From Clostridia bacterium (GTDB taxonomy: Bacteria > Bacillota > Clostridia > Oscillospirales > Acutalibacteraceae): a stretch of 8,279 nt of DNA. The DNA lies in NCBI GenBank assembly GCA_900769375.1, contig CAAGGN010000152.1, positions 1-8,279 on the forward strand. The letters are read 5' to 3'. The notes under the pieces were generated by a model. That model was not told where the DNA came from, ran no database searches, and saw only the letters and a list, made by a program, of their open reading frames with translations. Of this stretch, positions 6,815 to 8,279 are shown piece by piece (the stretch's first letter is position 1; each line of letters begins with the position of its first letter). Position numbers and translations under genes: made by a program.

Positions 6815-8134
6815 TTATAATCTCCAATAATTATATCCTAATTTCTCATATTCCTTGCGGTTGAGAAGTCCCTTAATATCGGCAAGAACTTTGTTGCCGT
6901 TGTCACCGGATTTAAACATCTTATCAAAATCGGCGGGAGTAAGTGTCTTAAATTCATCGTGAGCAACCGCGAGAATTATAGCATCACAATCACTGATAGA
7001 ATCAATATCTACGAATTCTACGCCGTAAAGGTGTTTTGCCTCGTCCTTATCTGCGGTGGGGTCGGCAATCCGGGCGGTAATGCCATATTCCTTAAGTTCA
7101 TTGAAAATATCAACTATCTTGGTATTTCTCGTATCGGGGCAGTTCTCTTTAAATGTGAAGCCAAGAATGGCAACCTTTGCCTTTTTAATAGCCACGTCTG
7201 CCTTAATAAGATTTTTAACTACGCTCTCGGCAACATATTTACCCATATCATCGTTAATGCGTCGTCCCGAAAGAATAATCTGACTATGGTAACCAAGCTG
7301 CTCTGCCTTATATGTAAGATAATAGGGGTCAACACCGATACAGTGTCCGCCAACAAGACCCGGGAAGAATTTTAAAAAGTTCCATTTTGTTCCCGCGGCT
7401 TTAAGCACCGACTGTGTATCAATTCCCATCTTATTAAAGATAATGGAAAGCTCGTTCATAAAGGCGATATTAATATCTCTCTGGCTATTTTCGATAACCT
7501 TTGCAGCTTCGGCAACCTTAATGCTTTCAGCTCTATGTACCCCTGCCTCAACAACAAGCTCATAAACCTTTGCGATTTCCTCTAAAGATTCCTCGTCCAT
7601 ACCGCTAACGATTTTAACGATGGTTTCAAGGCGGTGAACTTTATCACCGGGATTGATACGCTCGGGTGAATAACCAATCTTAAAATCCACTCCGCATTTA
7701 AGACCCGATTCTTTTTCAAGAATAGGGATACAAACATCCTCGGTAACACCTGGGTACACTGTTGATTCATAAACTACGATAGAACCTTTTGTAAGATTTC
7801 TACCAACTATCCGTGAAGCGCCTTCTACCGGGGTTAAATCGGGGGTGTGGTCGTCGTTTACAGGGGTAGGAACTGCAACGATATGGAACTTCGCCTCGCG
7901 AAGTTTGGTTTCATCTGAGGTAAATTCAACCGTTGTATTTTTAATAACCTCATCGCCAACCTCATTTGTGGGGTCAACGCCCGACTTATAAAGTTCGATT
8001 TTCTTTGCATTAAGGTCGAAACCTACAACCTTTACCTTCTTTGCGAAAGCAACAGCAATAGGCATACCTACATAGCCAAGACCAACTAAAGAAATTTTTT
8101 CTTCACCTTTAAGAATTTTCTCATACAGTGACAT
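6815..8134 (-). CDS. tviB: UDP-N-acetylhexosamine 6-dehydrogenase, TviB/WbpO type
   Basis: This cytoplasmic enzyme oxidises C6 of a UDP-N-acetylhexosamine to a carboxylate in two NAD-dependent steps, giving UDP-GlcNAcA or UDP-GalNAcA. The Rossmann loop 'GLGYVG' is at 18-23, with Asp40 selecting NAD over NADP. 'VPTP' (88-91), 'YESTVYPG' (122-129) and 'YSPERINPGD' (155-164) follow. The central helix has 'KVAEAAKVIEN' (206-216), and the catalytic Cys265 sits in 'VGGHCIGVDPYYLT' (261-274). 'GFTFKENCPDTRNTK' (325-339) opens the C-terminal domain. 'LVGGHCIGVDPYYL' matches the TviB/WbpO branch better than UDP-glucose dehydrogenases or WecC. The 439 residues are slightly above the roughly 420-425 usual for the branch. 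ATG 8134 has AGAGG eight bases upstream. All catalytic residues are present. Alternative: a UDP-ManNAc dehydrogenase, but no 2-epimerase is nearby. Confidence 0.93.
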   Translation of the reverse strand: MSLYEKILKGEEKISLVGLGYVGMPIAVAFAKKVKVVGFDLNAKKIELYKSGVDPTNEVGDEVIKNTTVEFTSDETKLREAKFHIVAVPTPVNDDHTPDLTPVEGASRIVGRNLTKGSIVVYESTVYPGVTEDVCIPILEKESGLKCGVDFKIGYSPERINPGDKVHRLETIVKIVSGMDEESLEEIAKVYELVVEAGVHRAESIKVAEAAKVIENSQRDINIAFMNELSIIFNKMGIDTQSVLKAAGTKWNFLKFFPGLVGGHCIGVDPYYLTYKAEQLGYHSQIILSGRRINDDMGKYVAESVVKNLIKADVAIKKAKVAILGFTFKENCPDTRNTKIVDIFNELKEYGITARIADPTADKDEAKHLYGVEFVDIDSISDCDAIILAVAHDEFKTLTPADFDKMFKSGDNGNKVLADIKGLLNRKEYEKLGYNYWRL

Positions 8135-8147
8135 TTTAATTACCTCT

Positions 8148-8279
8148 TTACTTTATTGATAAGATTTTCAACATTTCTTCGTTTACTTTGCCTACTTCAA
8201 ATTTTTCGCGGCAATAATTTATACTTTCTGTTCCCATTGTTTTAATGCCATCGGGATTGATAATGAACTTTTTCATCGC
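8148..8279 (-). CDS. Glycosyltransferase family 4, C-terminal 43 residues (partial)
   Basis: The minus strand is open from the window edge to TAA at 8150-8148. The 43 residues read as the tail of a GT4 (GT-B fold) transferase: 'NPDGIKTMG' followed by 'CREKFEVGKVNEEMLKIL'. That pattern, a last helix of the type 'MG..S...E.KFDV.KVN..ML.I', is common at the end of CapM/WbpU-like GT4 proteins, after the donor-binding domain. The gene ends 13 bases before the dehydrogenase start, which again suggests one transcript. The catalytic part lies outside the window, so the exact family is inferred from the tail alone. Confidence 0.75.
   Translation of the reverse strand, partial: AMKKFIINPDGIKTMGTESINYCREKFEVGKVNEEMLKILSIK

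Noticed and set aside
6959..7375. Plus-strand open frame of 138 codons
   Set aside because: It is antisense to the dehydrogenase, whose catalytic motifs fill the same region. No ribosome binding site or domain is visible.
1..8279. CRISPR arrays, insertion sequences, tRNA or rRNA genes, riboswitches, internal terminators
   Set aside because: Gaps between genes are about 33 bases or less, and the coding frames are continuous. I saw no regularly spaced repeats, transposase frames, or GC-rich hairpins followed by a T-run on the minus strand.

Overview
The window is a run of nine genes, all on the minus strand and tightly packed, so it reads from the right end (8279) to the left end (1). Every gene fits the synthesis of a surface polysaccharide (capsule, exopolysaccharide or cell-wall glycan). 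The largest gap between genes is about 33 bases, most starts have a purine-rich Shine-Dalgarno sequence, and I see no internal promoter or terminator. This looks like the middle of one long operon. The AT-rich DNA, the strong AGGAGG-type ribosome binding sites and the EpsG and TupA-like families suggest a low-GC Firmicute, probably a gut Clostridia-type organism. That is an inference from style, not an identification.

Layout in transcription order: (1) 8148-8279, the last 43 residues of a family 4 glycosyltransferase, cut by the window edge; (2) 6815-8134, a TviB/WbpO-type UDP-N-acetylhexosamine 6-dehydrogenase; (3) 5837-6811, a TviC/WbpP-type UDP-sugar 4-epimerase; (4) 4817-5803, a TupA-like ATP-grasp protein; (5) 3999-4814, a family 2 glycosyltransferase; (6) 2905-3990 and (7) 1797-2885, two tandem EpsG-family membrane proteins about 60% identical to each other; (8) 784-1776, a Caps_synth/GT32-like glycosyltransferase; (9) 22-768, a second family 2 glycosyltransferase that is broken off at the left end.

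Proposed joint role: genes 2 and 3 make an N-acetylated uronic acid nucleotide, probably UDP-GalNAcA. Four glycosyltransferases build the repeat unit, and one or both EpsG proteins polymerise it. The ATP-grasp protein may form an amide or peptide bond on the carboxyl group that the dehydrogenase creates. No initiating sugar-phosphate transferase, flippase, chain-length regulator or ligase lies in the window, so the locus must continue on both sides.

Bases 1-20 are not biological. They match the 3' end of the Illumina TruSeq Read 2/index adapter. The contig therefore starts with unremoved adapter, and the apparent stop codon of the last gene (19-21) is made partly of adapter bases.
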